From Nitrospinaceae bacterium (GTDB lineage Bacteria; Nitrospinota; Nitrospinia; Nitrospinales; JACRGP01): a stretch of 50,602 nucleotides of DNA. The position numbers and the translations under genes were made by a program. A model generated the notes under the pieces. That model did not search any database, had not been told where the DNA came from, and worked only from the letters and a program-made list of their open reading frames with translations. Where the stretch lies: positions 1 through 50,602 of the forward strand of contig JAJDBD010000073.1 in assembly GCA_029261575.1 (NCBI GenBank). Direction: 5' to 3'. Positions within the stretch are counted from its first letter, which is position 1. Every line of letters begins with the position of its first letter. Shown here piece by piece: positions 16,853 to 25,649 of this stretch.

Positions 16853-17923
16853 TTACAAACATGATTTTAAATGTTTAAAAACTTTGTCATTTGTGCGAGC
16901 GGATTTAGAGAAGGAGAAAATGATTTTTATGAAATCCTCCAAAGAGGCCTCTTTTTTAATGATTGTCGCAAATTTTAGGAGGCTGATAATATCCATAAAA
17001 TGAATGGATACTCCTTTCGCAGCCCATTCCGCTTCTACGTCTGGAATATTCATTTGGTGAGTCGCATGTGGTCCGGTAATAAAAATAAGCGAACAAACTT
17101 TTGCCTTTATGGCCTTTGAAATGGCATGGTCCACGTCTTGTCGGGCAAAAGCCTTGTCTTTTACCTCCGCCGTCCAAACAAGGTTTTCCCCTGAATAAAC
17201 GTCAATATCCAATACTTCTCGAGAAGAAGCTCCTGATTGATTCACTGGATGAACTAAGACATTTGCATCCTTATGATAAGCGGTGGCAATTAAGTATAGT
17301 GCTGTTCCTGCAATCAGGGCGCAGGTCTCGCCTTCGCAAGACGTGGCTATAAATTTTCTTCCAAAAGAAATAATGTCGTCGATTTTTGCGCTTTCGGGCG
17401 GACGACTCAGAAGGTCATCGATATCATAGTTTCCCCTTTGAAAGACAAAATAAATTGCGTCATTTAAAGCTTTGAGTGCGTCGCTTTTATTACGTAAACC
17501 GTTTAGAATTGAAATCAGGTTTTTTAAGGTTTCCTGGTCGCGGCCTCTTCTTACGGCGTTATGAATTGATAATTCCTTAAAACGAGCAGGCTTATTTAAA
17601 AAGGGTTCGTTTGATCTCCCAAGTCGTCCGTCCAATAGTTCTCTTTCCAGCGGAAGAACAACTTTGTGGCATAAGGAACGAGCGTCATAGGCTCCGCCGA
17701 GTTTGGAACCCGCCTGTAGGGCCAAAGGGTTTACGGAGGGATTGGCGGTTTTAGCAAGCAGGGCAGTGAATAAAATATATCGGTAAGTTAAGTGATTCCC
17801 CAAAATCACGTCTTCAATAAGACCTTTATGCGGGCTTGATGGAGACCAGTTTTTCTCTTTAAAAAGTTTAACTTGATCCCGAAGAATTTTTGAGGCTTTT
17901 TCAAGGTTTACAGTAGTCTTCAT
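16853..17923 (-). CDS. type II restriction endonuclease, SacI family
   Basis: 356 residues. The body (HLTYRYILFTALLAKTANP, GGAYDARSLCHKVVLP and RSNEPFLNKPARF) matches my recollection of the SacI restriction endonuclease family. The PD-(D/E)XK nuclease core is readable as D239/D241 in VLDIDVYSG and E253-V-K255 in WTAEVKDK. SacI cuts GAGCTC, so the same site is predicted here. It overlaps the HTH regulator gene by 23 bases and lies opposite a cytosine methyltransferase. Base composition is visibly AT-richer than the flanking genes, a sign of transfer. Confidence 0.83.
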   Translation of the reverse strand: MKTTVNLEKASKILRDQVKLFKEKNWSPSSPHKGLIEDVILGNHLTYRYILFTALLAKTANPSVNPLALQAGSKLGGAYDARSLCHKVVLPLERELLDGRLGRSNEPFLNKPARFKELSIHNAVRRGRDQETLKNLISILNGLRNKSDALKALNDAIYFVFQRGNYDIDDLLSRPPESAKIDDIISFGRKFIATSCEGETCALIAGTALYLIATAYHKDANVLVHPVNQSGASSREVLDIDVYSGENLVWTAEVKDKAFARQDVDHAISKAIKAKVCSLIFITGPHATHQMNIPDVEAEWAAKGVSIHFMDIISLLKFATIIKKEASLEDFIKIIFSFSKSARTNDKVFKHLKSCL

Positions 17924-18176
17924 AAATTTCCAACCAGATTTTTGGCGAAAAGTTCTTCCCTTTTTCAGAGAAAAGCTTAATCCATCCTAGAAATTCCAGG
18001 ATATCCAAACGCCGTTCATATCTTTCCACCTTTGAAATATCGGGTTGCTCCAAACCCAAAGCGGCGGCAAGTTCGGTTTGGGTGACTCCACGTTGCTTTC
18101 TTGTTTTGACTAACGTTTTGATAAGTTTTCGGTACCTTGGATCATGCAACGATGATATTCTTCTATTGCTTTTCAT
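17901..18176 (-). CDS. XRE-family HTH regulator of the restriction system (candidate controller protein)
   Basis: 91 residues from the ATG at 18176. A single helix-turn-helix (RKQRGVTQTELAAALGLEQP, then DISKVERYERRLD) spans about residues 29-62. It is followed by a short C-terminal part that overlaps the endonuclease start by 23 bases. Small XRE proteins just upstream of endonuclease genes commonly act as C proteins that delay nuclease expression until the host DNA is methylated. The palindromic sites at 18190-18223 are its likely targets. The start is uncertain because no ribosome site is visible. Confidence 0.75.
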   Translation of the reverse strand: MKSNRRISSLHDPRYRKLIKTLVKTRKQRGVTQTELAAALGLEQPDISKVERYERRLDILEFLGWIKLFSEKGKNFSPKIWLEIYEDYCKP

Positions 18177-18186
18177 AAGAATGATA

Positions 18187-18223
18187 TTGACATGCGAATC
18201 AGGAATATGCCAAAATAGCATGT
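18187..18223 (+). promoter_or_regulatory. methyltransferase promoter flanked by an inverted repeat (candidate controller operator)
   Basis: TTGACA (18187-18192), an 18-base spacer and CAAAAT (18211-18216) make a good sigma-70-type promoter for the methyltransferase. ACATGC (18190-18195) and GCATGT (18218-18223) are inverted copies overlapping the -35 and the predicted start. An HTH dimer binding both would block the promoter. AAGGAGG at 18235-18241 is the ribosome site. Confidence 0.5.
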
Positions 18224-18245
18224 AGCGTATCTTTAAGGAGGCGGA

Positions 18246-19355
18246 ATGCAAAAACATCCTTATACAGCGGTGTCTTTATTTTCAGGCGCCGGAGGCATGG
18301 ATGTTGGCTTTAAAAAATCCGGGTTTGACGTTGTATGGGCAAATGATTTGGACCCCGATGCCTGCCAAACTTACGAAGCGAATCTTGGCCCGCATATTGT
18401 TTGCGGAGATATTGGCGAGCATTTTGGCGAACTTAAAGAATTTTCAGAGGTCGATGTCGTTTTTGGCGGGCCACCCTGCCAGGGATTTTCCGTGGCGGGG
18501 AAAATGGACCCCACCGATGTTAGAAGTCAATTGATTTGGAGTTTTGCAAAAGCCGTAGAGCTTATTCGTCCAAAGGCTTTTGTAATGGAAAATGTAAAGT
18601 CTTTGGCTACATTGGGACGTTTTGATTATGTACGAAAGTCCCTCATTTCAAAATTTATAAATTTGGGATATGAAATTGACCTGGCTATTTTAAACTCCAA
18701 AAATTATGGAGTCCCTCAATCTCGGGAAAGAATGTTTTTAGTGGGATTGCGCGATGAAAACAGAAGATTTAATTTCTTGAAATCTTCAGAGCGTTATCAG
18801 GCGCCGGGGAAGACGGTAAAAGAAATTATTCTTCCTCTGGGCAAGGCGGGTTCTGGAAAAAACTCGAGAACATGCAATGCAAAGATAACTATTGCGGCAA
18901 AACCCGTTCTTCGCAAATCCCCTTATGCCGGAATGTTATTTAACGGTCAGGGGCGGCCCATTGATCCCGACTCTTTATGCTGTACCCTTCATGCCAGTAT
19001 GGGAGGTAATCGAACTCCGTTTGTTGATGAAAATCATCTGTTTGACGGCGCTCCAAGTTGGGTAGAGGCATATCATTCTCACCTTATGAAAGGCGGGAAA
19101 CCGTATCCGATGGATTCCGCGCCTGATTATTTGAGAAGATTGACCGTAGATGAAACTCTTCGATTACAAACCTTCCCGGAAAACTTTAACTTTATAGGTA
19201 AACAGAGTAGTATTTATAAACAAATTGGCAATGCCGTGCCATGCAATTTGGCGGCAAGGGTGGCATTTACGGTAGCTGACCTATTAAGTGGGCATACTCA
19301 AAAAGAAAAATCTCCACAGCTCGAAATGCAATTTCCCGATTTATTGGTCGTGTGA
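18246..19355 (+). CDS. DNA (cytosine-5) methyltransferase, partner of the SacI-family enzyme
   Basis: 369 residues. Motif I SLFSGAGGMDVGF (10-22), motif IV GGPPCQGFS with nucleophile C78, motif VI ENV (115-117), motif VIII QSRERMFLVG, a target-recognition region of about 100 residues, and motif X QIGNAVPCNLA are all present and in the normal order. It should transfer methyl groups from S-adenosylmethionine to cytosine C5 within the site cut by the neighbouring endonuclease (GAGCTC predicted). It is divergent from the regulator and endonuclease genes, with a 69-base shared control region. Confidence 0.93.
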   Translation: MQKHPYTAVSLFSGAGGMDVGFKKSGFDVVWANDLDPDACQTYEANLGPHIVCGDIGEHFGELKEFSEVDVVFGGPPCQGFSVAGKMDPTDVRSQLIWSFAKAVELIRPKAFVMENVKSLATLGRFDYVRKSLISKFINLGYEIDLAILNSKNYGVPQSRERMFLVGLRDENRRFNFLKSSERYQAPGKTVKEIILPLGKAGSGKNSRTCNAKITIAAKPVLRKSPYAGMLFNGQGRPIDPDSLCCTLHASMGGNRTPFVDENHLFDGAPSWVEAYHSHLMKGGKPYPMDSAPDYLRRLTVDETLRLQTFPENFNFIGKQSSIYKQIGNAVPCNLAARVAFTVADLLSGHTQKEKSPQLEMQFPDLLVV

Positions 19356-19432
19356 TTCATTGCCCATATTTCAAGCGATCCTTTCTCCAAACCCTGTGTA
19401 AAGATTCAAGCATTCACAAAGCGGTGAACACT

Positions 19433-21538
19433 TTAGCCTTCGCGCAGGGAGGCGCCGAATTTTTCCCGCAAGCTTTCCAGCGCGCGCTCGAATAACGGGT
19501 TCACTTCCTCGTCGGCGAGCGTTTTTTCCTCGGAAAGAAATGCCAGGGCAAAGGTCAGGCTCTTCTTGCCCGCTTGCAGTTTCTTGCCCTCAAAATGGTC
19601 GTACAATTCCACTTTGCTGATCAAGGGCGCACAGGCTTCCCGGATCGCTTTTTCAATTTCGCTGGAAGGCGCCTCGCGGTCCACCAAAATGGAAATGTCC
19701 CGGTAAGTTTCGGGGAATCTGGAAATGGGTCGAAATCCCACCCGGCCTGGCAAAAGCTCTGTCAAGGCGTCCAGGTTGATTTCGCAGACATAAACCGGTT
19801 GGCCAATATCGCTACAGGACTCCGATTCCAATTTTCCAAGAAACCCGACGACCCGGCCGTTGACCCTGCAGGCCGCCGCCTCTCCGGTCCGCAAAAACTC
19901 GCGGTCGACGGCTTCATATTCCGCCGATAATTTAAAGCCGTCCAAAACCGTTTCCAGCGCGCCTTTCAAATCAAAATAATCGTAAGCCTTCCCCGTGCTT
20001 TTCCACAAATTGTTTTCATAAGGTCCAGCGACCAAAATTCCCAGACAGTTTTTTTCCGTCACGGGCGCCGTTTCCCCTTCGCGAAAATACACATGCCCCA
20101 ACTCGAAAATCTTGACTGGTTTCTGTCCCTTGTTGAAATTTCGAACCGCAGTCTTGATCAAACCGGGAAGCAGACTGGGGCGCATGACGTTTATATCCGC
20201 GCTCAGAGGATTGCGCAGGGGAACGACGGCGGAATGGTCGTCGCCAAACGCGGTCTTAAATTCAAGGGCGGAAGCGTCGTCGATAAAACTGTAGTTGATG
20301 GTTTCCAGATAACCGATTCGACTCAACGTTTCGCGAATCGTTTTGGCCGCTATTTGTTGAGGTTTCAAGCGGACGGGTTGGATGGGCGCCGATGGGCGGA
20401 CGGTTTCAAAATTGTTGTATCCGGTCATGCGGGCGATCTCTTCTATCAAATCGATTTCCCGCAAAAGGTCGGGACGGAAGCTGGGGATTTCCACCTGAAA
20501 CTCTTCCGCCTCCGGGCTTTCGGAACCTTTTAACAGCATCCCCAGCCGCCGCAGATACTCCGCGATTTTGGAACTTTCCAAACCCGCTCCCAATACCTTG
20601 TTCACGCGGGCGACGCGGACTTTAACAATGATGGGTTTTCTCGGATTCGGATATAGGTCGATGCGGCCTTTTAAAATTCTGCCGCCGGCCAATTCGCGGA
20701 TCAACAACGCCGCGCGGGCCTGCGCCAAAATCACTCCCTCCATGTCCACCCCGCGCTCGAAGCGGAAGGAAGAGTCGGAACGTAAATTGTATTTTTTGGA
20801 GGCCTTGCGCACCGTCGCCGGATCGAAACAGGCGCTCTCCAGAACCACGCTTTGCGTTTGATCCGTCACCTGACTGCCGCTGCCTCCCATGATTCCCGCC
20901 AGTGCGACGGGTTTTTCGGCGTCGGCAATGACCAGCGCGTCGGTTCCCAATTTGTGCTCGCTTCCGTCCAGGGCCGCGAAGGCCTCGCCTTCATTCGCCC
21001 GGCGTATCACAATTTTGCTATTCGTCAACAAGGCGCGGTCGAAAGCGTGCAGGGGCTGACCATATTCCATCATCACATAATTTGTGACGTCGACGATGTT
21101 GTTGATGGGACGCAGGCCGATGGCGATCAACCGGTCCGCCAGCCATTTGGGCGAAGGCCCGGGCTGGACCCCCTCCACGACCATCCCCGCGTACCGGGAA
21201 CAAAGGTCGGGCGCTTCGTTGACCACCTCAAGAACGGAGTCAACGGGGCTATCGGAATTTTCTTCCCACGCGGCTTCCAATTCCTTCAGCGGGGTTGGCA
21301 GGCGGCATTCAAGGTTCAGCAAAGACGCCGCTTCGCGGGCGACGCCGATATGGCTCAGGCAATATCCCCGGTTGGGCGTCACGTTGAGTTCGAGAACTTC
21401 CGCCATTTTCCCGTCCGGCAATTTCACCGACTCTTCGGCTTCGATTTCCAATCCGCTCATGGTCAATAAATGCCCGAACTCATGCGGCGGTAAGCGGACG
21501 TCTACATATTGTTTTAACCAATCGTAATCAATTTTCAT
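19433..21538 (-). CDS. pheT: phenylalanyl-tRNA synthetase beta subunit, short form
   Basis: 701 residues; bacterial PheT is usually near 790-800. The N-terminal piece (MKIDYDWLKQYVDV...SGLEIE) runs within about a dozen residues into the B3/B4 region (VLELNVTPNRGYCLSHIGVA), so the EMAP/tRNA-binding OB domain normally between them is missing. The B5 DNA-binding-like domain, the synthetase-like core and the C-terminal anticodon-binding FDX-ACB domain (RFPETYRDISILVD) are intact. The reading frame is unbroken. pheS is not adjacent: the upstream neighbour is a sugar dehydrogenase. Confidence 0.93.
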   Translation of the reverse strand: MKIDYDWLKQYVDVRLPPHEFGHLLTMSGLEIEAEESVKLPDGKMAEVLELNVTPNRGYCLSHIGVAREAASLLNLECRLPTPLKELEAAWEENSDSPVDSVLEVVNEAPDLCSRYAGMVVEGVQPGPSPKWLADRLIAIGLRPINNIVDVTNYVMMEYGQPLHAFDRALLTNSKIVIRRANEGEAFAALDGSEHKLGTDALVIADAEKPVALAGIMGGSGSQVTDQTQSVVLESACFDPATVRKASKKYNLRSDSSFRFERGVDMEGVILAQARAALLIRELAGGRILKGRIDLYPNPRKPIIVKVRVARVNKVLGAGLESSKIAEYLRRLGMLLKGSESPEAEEFQVEIPSFRPDLLREIDLIEEIARMTGYNNFETVRPSAPIQPVRLKPQQIAAKTIRETLSRIGYLETINYSFIDDASALEFKTAFGDDHSAVVPLRNPLSADINVMRPSLLPGLIKTAVRNFNKGQKPVKIFELGHVYFREGETAPVTEKNCLGILVAGPYENNLWKSTGKAYDYFDLKGALETVLDGFKLSAEYEAVDREFLRTGEAAACRVNGRVVGFLGKLESESCSDIGQPVYVCEINLDALTELLPGRVGFRPISRFPETYRDISILVDREAPSSEIEKAIREACAPLISKVELYDHFEGKKLQAGKKSLTFALAFLSEEKTLADEEVNPLFERALESLREKFGASLREG

Positions 21539-21628
21539 AAAAACCTTTTCTAAGGGCGGGTCGACAATTTTGGGAATTATAAGCCAAGCCGGGGAAATAT
21601 GGAAACTTTGCGCATTCGTGGTTTGGCG

Positions 21629-23377
21629 TCAATTCACCCCGGAAAAATTCCGGGAACTGAAGGCGCGGCTGTCCTGCATGTCGCCGACGAACTCCATTGG
21701 AAATCCGGTGGCGGTGGATTCAATCACCACCGCCCCCCAAAAATTGAGCGCCCGGATATCTGGAAATCCGGTGCCGGAGGCCCCGACCCCGCCCAGACGA
21801 GCCAATGGATTGGCGGCTTTGGGAGCGATCAGCAACTGGCCGGAACTGGCCGTCGTTGTTCCGACGATGAATGCGTCGTCCGGTTGTTCGACAAAATTTA
21901 TCGCGGCGCTGTCCTCGCTGACAATAAACACCCGCCGGGTTTCGCCGGCGCGAATGGTGAACTCGACGCCCAATCCATAGGAGCCTGGAGCCTCTCCCAA
22001 AAGCGCGTGCAGGCTCACGCCGATTTGGGAACTCATGCCGTTGAGGGAAGGATGGCTGGCGGCGATGAAGGTATATGTTCCCGGTCCGGATTGCCAGTAG
22101 GGCGCCGCGACACGCAAAGAGCTGTCTACGGCGATGGGAATGGAAAGCGGAAAGGGATCGATGCGATAGAGCGCTCCGGTATTGGCCAGTCCGTCGGTCG
22201 CGAAAATTTCTCCGTTTTCGTCTTCGCCAAAGGAGGTGAGAAACAGCGCGGTATCGAGAAGAACCTTTTGCGACCAGTTGTTTGCCGCGTCGGGTTCGGC
22301 GGCAAAAACTTTTCCGGAACAAACGTCGCCAAAAAGGTATATCCCATTCAAATCCGGAAAACGCCTTCCGCGATAACGGTATCCGCCGATGACGGCGCAA
22401 TCGGAACCGGTGGGATATTCGAGAATAGGCAGGGTCAAACCTCCCGTGTTGCAATTCGACGCCGGGTTGAAGCAGGCGTTGGCTTCCATCAGGCGCCAGC
22501 CGTAATTTTCTCCGCCGGCGCTTGACGCCGGTTGAAAATTGATTTCCTCGAAACTGTTTTGTCCGACGTCGCCGACGATCAGGTCGCCGGTCTTTCTGTC
22601 GAAACTGAAGCGCCATGGATTGCGCAGGCCGTAAGCCCAGATTTCGTCCCGGGCTGAAGTGTTGCCGACAAAAGGATTGCCGGTGGGAATGGCAAAAGGC
22701 GAGGCGCCGTCCACGTCGATGCGCAGGATTTTTCCAAGCAATGAGTTTAAGTTCTGGGCGTTATTACTCGGGTCCCCGGTTCCACCGCCGTCTCCCGCGG
22801 CAATGTATAGAAAACCATCGGGACCAAATTGCAACTGGCCGCCATTATGGTTGGAGAAAGGCTGGTCGATAGACAGGATGATGGATTCCGAATTGGCGTC
22901 GGCCTGATTGGAGTTCGACGCCGCCTGATAACGCGCCACCACTGTGTCGCCGGCAAGGTCCGTATAGTTTACATAGAAAAAACCGTTGCTGGAAAAGTTG
23001 GGGTGAAAGGCGAGGCTCAGCAGTCCTCTTTCCACGCAACAGGAAACTTTGGCGGCGATATCCAAAAACGGCGTAGGAAGAATTTGCGCGCCGTCGTAAA
23101 TCATCACTTTGCCGCCTTGCAGAACGACGAACAACCGGTCAGAGCCGTCGCCTGCATGGGTTACTCCCAGAGGCCGGTCGAGGTTGTCGGCTATTTTGTT
23201 AATTTGAATGGAGACGGTCGACAAATTGGACGCCGCTCCGGAGTCAACCGGGGAGAAAACCAACAAACCAAGAATGAAATATATCCAAGCTAAATCATTC
23301 TGCAGGGGACGCCAGGCAAGCGCCCTTTTACGGTGAATGCGACAAGTTGCGTTGGGTTTGCAAATCAATATTGCCAC
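21629..23377 (-). CDS. PQQ-dependent sugar dehydrogenase (GSDH family), exported
   Basis: 582 residues. Residues about 55-390 are the six-bladed propeller of soluble glucose/sorbosone dehydrogenases (RPLGVTHAGDGSDRLFVVLQ, RGLLSLAFHPNF, FSNHNGGQLQFGPDG, AYGLRNPWRFSFD, GDVGQNSFEEI, IGGYRYRGRRFPDL). A Cys pair lies in VSCCVERG. About 180 C-terminal residues form an extra beta-rich domain of unknown role. A hydrophobic signal-like helix (WIYFILGLLVFSPVDSGAAS) implies export. The only in-frame start upstream is GTG at 23377, which lies in a dispersed repeat, so the true N-terminus is uncertain. Confidence 0.82.
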   Translation of the reverse strand: MAILICKPNATCRIHRKRALAWRPLQNDLAWIYFILGLLVFSPVDSGAASNLSTVSIQINKIADNLDRPLGVTHAGDGSDRLFVVLQGGKVMIYDGAQILPTPFLDIAAKVSCCVERGLLSLAFHPNFSSNGFFYVNYTDLAGDTVVARYQAASNSNQADANSESIILSIDQPFSNHNGGQLQFGPDGFLYIAAGDGGGTGDPSNNAQNLNSLLGKILRIDVDGASPFAIPTGNPFVGNTSARDEIWAYGLRNPWRFSFDRKTGDLIVGDVGQNSFEEINFQPASSAGGENYGWRLMEANACFNPASNCNTGGLTLPILEYPTGSDCAVIGGYRYRGRRFPDLNGIYLFGDVCSGKVFAAEPDAANNWSQKVLLDTALFLTSFGEDENGEIFATDGLANTGALYRIDPFPLSIPIAVDSSLRVAAPYWQSGPGTYTFIAASHPSLNGMSSQIGVSLHALLGEAPGSYGLGVEFTIRAGETRRVFIVSEDSAAINFVEQPDDAFIVGTTTASSGQLLIAPKAANPLARLGGVGASGTGFPDIRALNFWGAVVIESTATGFPMEFVGDMQDSRAFSSRNFSGVN

Positions 23378-23380
23378 CGG
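23321..23380. repeat. dispersed repeat, copy 1
   Basis: About 60 bases, including CGGTGAATG and GCGTTGGGTTTGCAAATCAA, recur at 31654-31713 with roughly one mismatch in seven. Both copies are next to CCAGGC/GCGCC palindromic bases. Read on the minus strand, this copy encodes the first residues of the sugar dehydrogenase frame. Confidence 0.7.
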
Positions 23381-23516
23381 GTTCTTGACTGGCTACGAGT
23401 AGCGGACTGGACATCAACGGACAATGCCTTATATTAGCAAGATGTAAATCGAAGGCAAGCCTGCGGGCGAGCGCTTATTAAATTTAAATATCACCGGACC
23501 CTTCCTGGACGCGATT

Positions 23517-25649
23517 ATGAAACTCACCGAATCCGCCATTCTCCATCTGATCCAGAAAAAAACCAGTCGGCCCATGAAAATTTCCGAAATGGCCAAGGCT
23601 TTTTCCCTTCCCTCTGCGAGCCGGGGCGAGTTCCGAAATATTATCAAAGGTATGGCGCATAACGGAACCCTCATTCGGCTCAAGGGCAACAGGTACGGAC
23701 TCCCGGACGAAATGAATCTGGTTCCTGGAATTTTAAACGGCCACCCCGACGGCTATGCGTTTTTGATAACCGATAAACCGGGGAAGGACGTCTTCATCAG
23801 CAGAACCAAAATGAGAGACGCCATGAACGGCGACCAGGTGATGGTCCGTATAGAAGCCGGGAAGGACGCCGACAGACCGGAAGGTCGCGTGGTCCGTGTG
23901 CTGGAGCGGAAAACCAAAACCTTGATCGGTATATATGAAACCTTCGGCAGGGAAGGTTGGGTGGTCCCGTCGGACCCCAAATTCATTCACGAAATTTTTA
24001 TTCCGCTGAAATGGCGGGGCGGGGGGAGGGACGGGCAAATCGTTTGCGCGGAAATTGTGGATTACCCTACTTCCCAGCACGCGCCTACCGGGCGCATCGT
24101 CGAGGTCATCGGCGATTCCAGCGACCCGCGAGTGGAGGTGCAATCTCTGTTGCGTAAGCATCATATTCGGTTGGCATTTCCGGAATCCGTTCAGCAAGAG
24201 GCGGCGGCGATCCCTTCCTTCATCGGCGAGGATGAATGCCAGGGCAGAATGGATCTGCGCGGGGAATTGATTTTTACCATCGACGGCGAAAAAGCCAGGG
24301 ACTTCGACGACGCAGTTTCCCTGGAACGGATGGGGGATGGCTGTCGGCTCGGCGTGCACATCGCAGACGTGGGCCATTATGTTTTGGAGGACTCCCCGCT
24401 GGACAAGGAGGCCTATGAGCGCGGGACCAGCCTGTATTACCCCGACGGCGTGGTCCCCATGTTGCCCGTGGAACTTTCTAACGATATTTGCAGTCTCAAG
24501 CCCGGCGTGGACCGACTGACGCTGAGCGTTTTTATCGACTTCAATGCGGAGGGCGAAGTTTTGGGGCGCAGGATTTGCGAATCGGTTATCAAGAGCCGGT
24601 TTCGCCTGACCTATAACCAGGCCGCGAAATGGTTGGATGGGGAGAAGGCGGGCGACGAATACGCCGCTCTTTTGCCCACACTGTTTCAGATGCTGAAGTT
24701 GAGCCGTAAATTACGCCAGCGGCGATTTCAATCCGGTAGCGTGGATTTCAATATTCCGGAGCCGGTAATCCAAATCGACAAGGACGGAGCCGTGGAATCT
24801 ATTGCCGCCGCCGAGCACAACGACGCCCATCATTTGATCGAAGAATTCATGCTGGCGGCCAACCAGGAAGTGGCGCGGCATCTGGACTCTAAAAACGTTC
24901 CCTTCCTCCATCGGATTCACGAGGCGCCGGACGAGGAGAAGCTGACCAAGTTCAACAGTTTTGTAAAAACGTTCGGTCTGCGTTTGCCTCACACTCATAA
25001 ACCGTCTTCCCGCGATTTACAAAGCCTGGTGAAACGCGCCAAGGGAAGGCCGGAAGAACGGGTGGTGAGCATCCTTCTTTTACGATCGATGAAAAAGGCG
25101 CGGTACTCGGAAAGCGATCCGGGACATTTCTGTCTGGGATTCGAGCATTACGCCCATTTCACCTCGCCCATCCGTCGCTACCCGGACCTGGTCGTACACC
25201 GGTTGGTGAAGGCGTATCAACGGCGAAAATGCGCCGTCAAGGAAGCCAAGCGGCTGTATTCAACGCTGGCCGACATTGCCAGGCAATCCACCGACGCCGA
25301 GATCAAGGCCCTTCAGGCGGAACGCGAAATCACCAGCCTGCGGCAGGCCCAGTTCATGGCGGATAAAATAGGAAGCGTCTACTCCGGACACATCAACGGC
25401 GTCACCGCTTTTGGATTTTTTGTCGAACTCGAGGGACTATTGGTCGAGGGGCTGGTGCACATCTCAAGCTTGCGGGACGATTATTATATTTATTTCGAAG
25501 ACGAGCACAAACTCCAGGCGCAACACAGCCCAAAGCAGTTCCGCATCGGCGAGGCGGTGAAGGTGAAACTGACCGGAGTGGATATTCGCAAACGCCAAAT
25601 CGATTTTTCCCTGATCGAAAAACTGCCTTCTCCCTCTCCAGGCAGATGA
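23517..25649 (+). CDS. rnr: ribonuclease R
   Basis: A 710-residue 3'-5' exoribonuclease that degrades structured RNA. In order: winged-helix N-terminus (about 1-65), cold-shock OB domains (about 70-220), the RNB catalytic domain with the metal-binding Asp cluster in DGEKARDFDDAVSLE (about 255), HFTSPIRRYPDLVVHRLV, and an S1 domain (GSVYSGHINGVTAFGFFVEL) near 620-700. It lacks the long basic tail of E. coli RNase R. Its stop codon overlaps the comEC start (ATGA). Confidence 0.95.
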   Translation: MKLTESAILHLIQKKTSRPMKISEMAKAFSLPSASRGEFRNIIKGMAHNGTLIRLKGNRYGLPDEMNLVPGILNGHPDGYAFLITDKPGKDVFISRTKMRDAMNGDQVMVRIEAGKDADRPEGRVVRVLERKTKTLIGIYETFGREGWVVPSDPKFIHEIFIPLKWRGGGRDGQIVCAEIVDYPTSQHAPTGRIVEVIGDSSDPRVEVQSLLRKHHIRLAFPESVQQEAAAIPSFIGEDECQGRMDLRGELIFTIDGEKARDFDDAVSLERMGDGCRLGVHIADVGHYVLEDSPLDKEAYERGTSLYYPDGVVPMLPVELSNDICSLKPGVDRLTLSVFIDFNAEGEVLGRRICESVIKSRFRLTYNQAAKWLDGEKAGDEYAALLPTLFQMLKLSRKLRQRRFQSGSVDFNIPEPVIQIDKDGAVESIAAAEHNDAHHLIEEFMLAANQEVARHLDSKNVPFLHRIHEAPDEEKLTKFNSFVKTFGLRLPHTHKPSSRDLQSLVKRAKGRPEERVVSILLLRSMKKARYSESDPGHFCLGFEHYAHFTSPIRRYPDLVVHRLVKAYQRRKCAVKEAKRLYSTLADIARQSTDAEIKALQAEREITSLRQAQFMADKIGSVYSGHINGVTAFGFFVELEGLLVEGLVHISSLRDDYYIYFEDEHKLQAQHSPKQFRIGEAVKVKLTGVDIRKRQIDFSLIEKLPSPSPGR

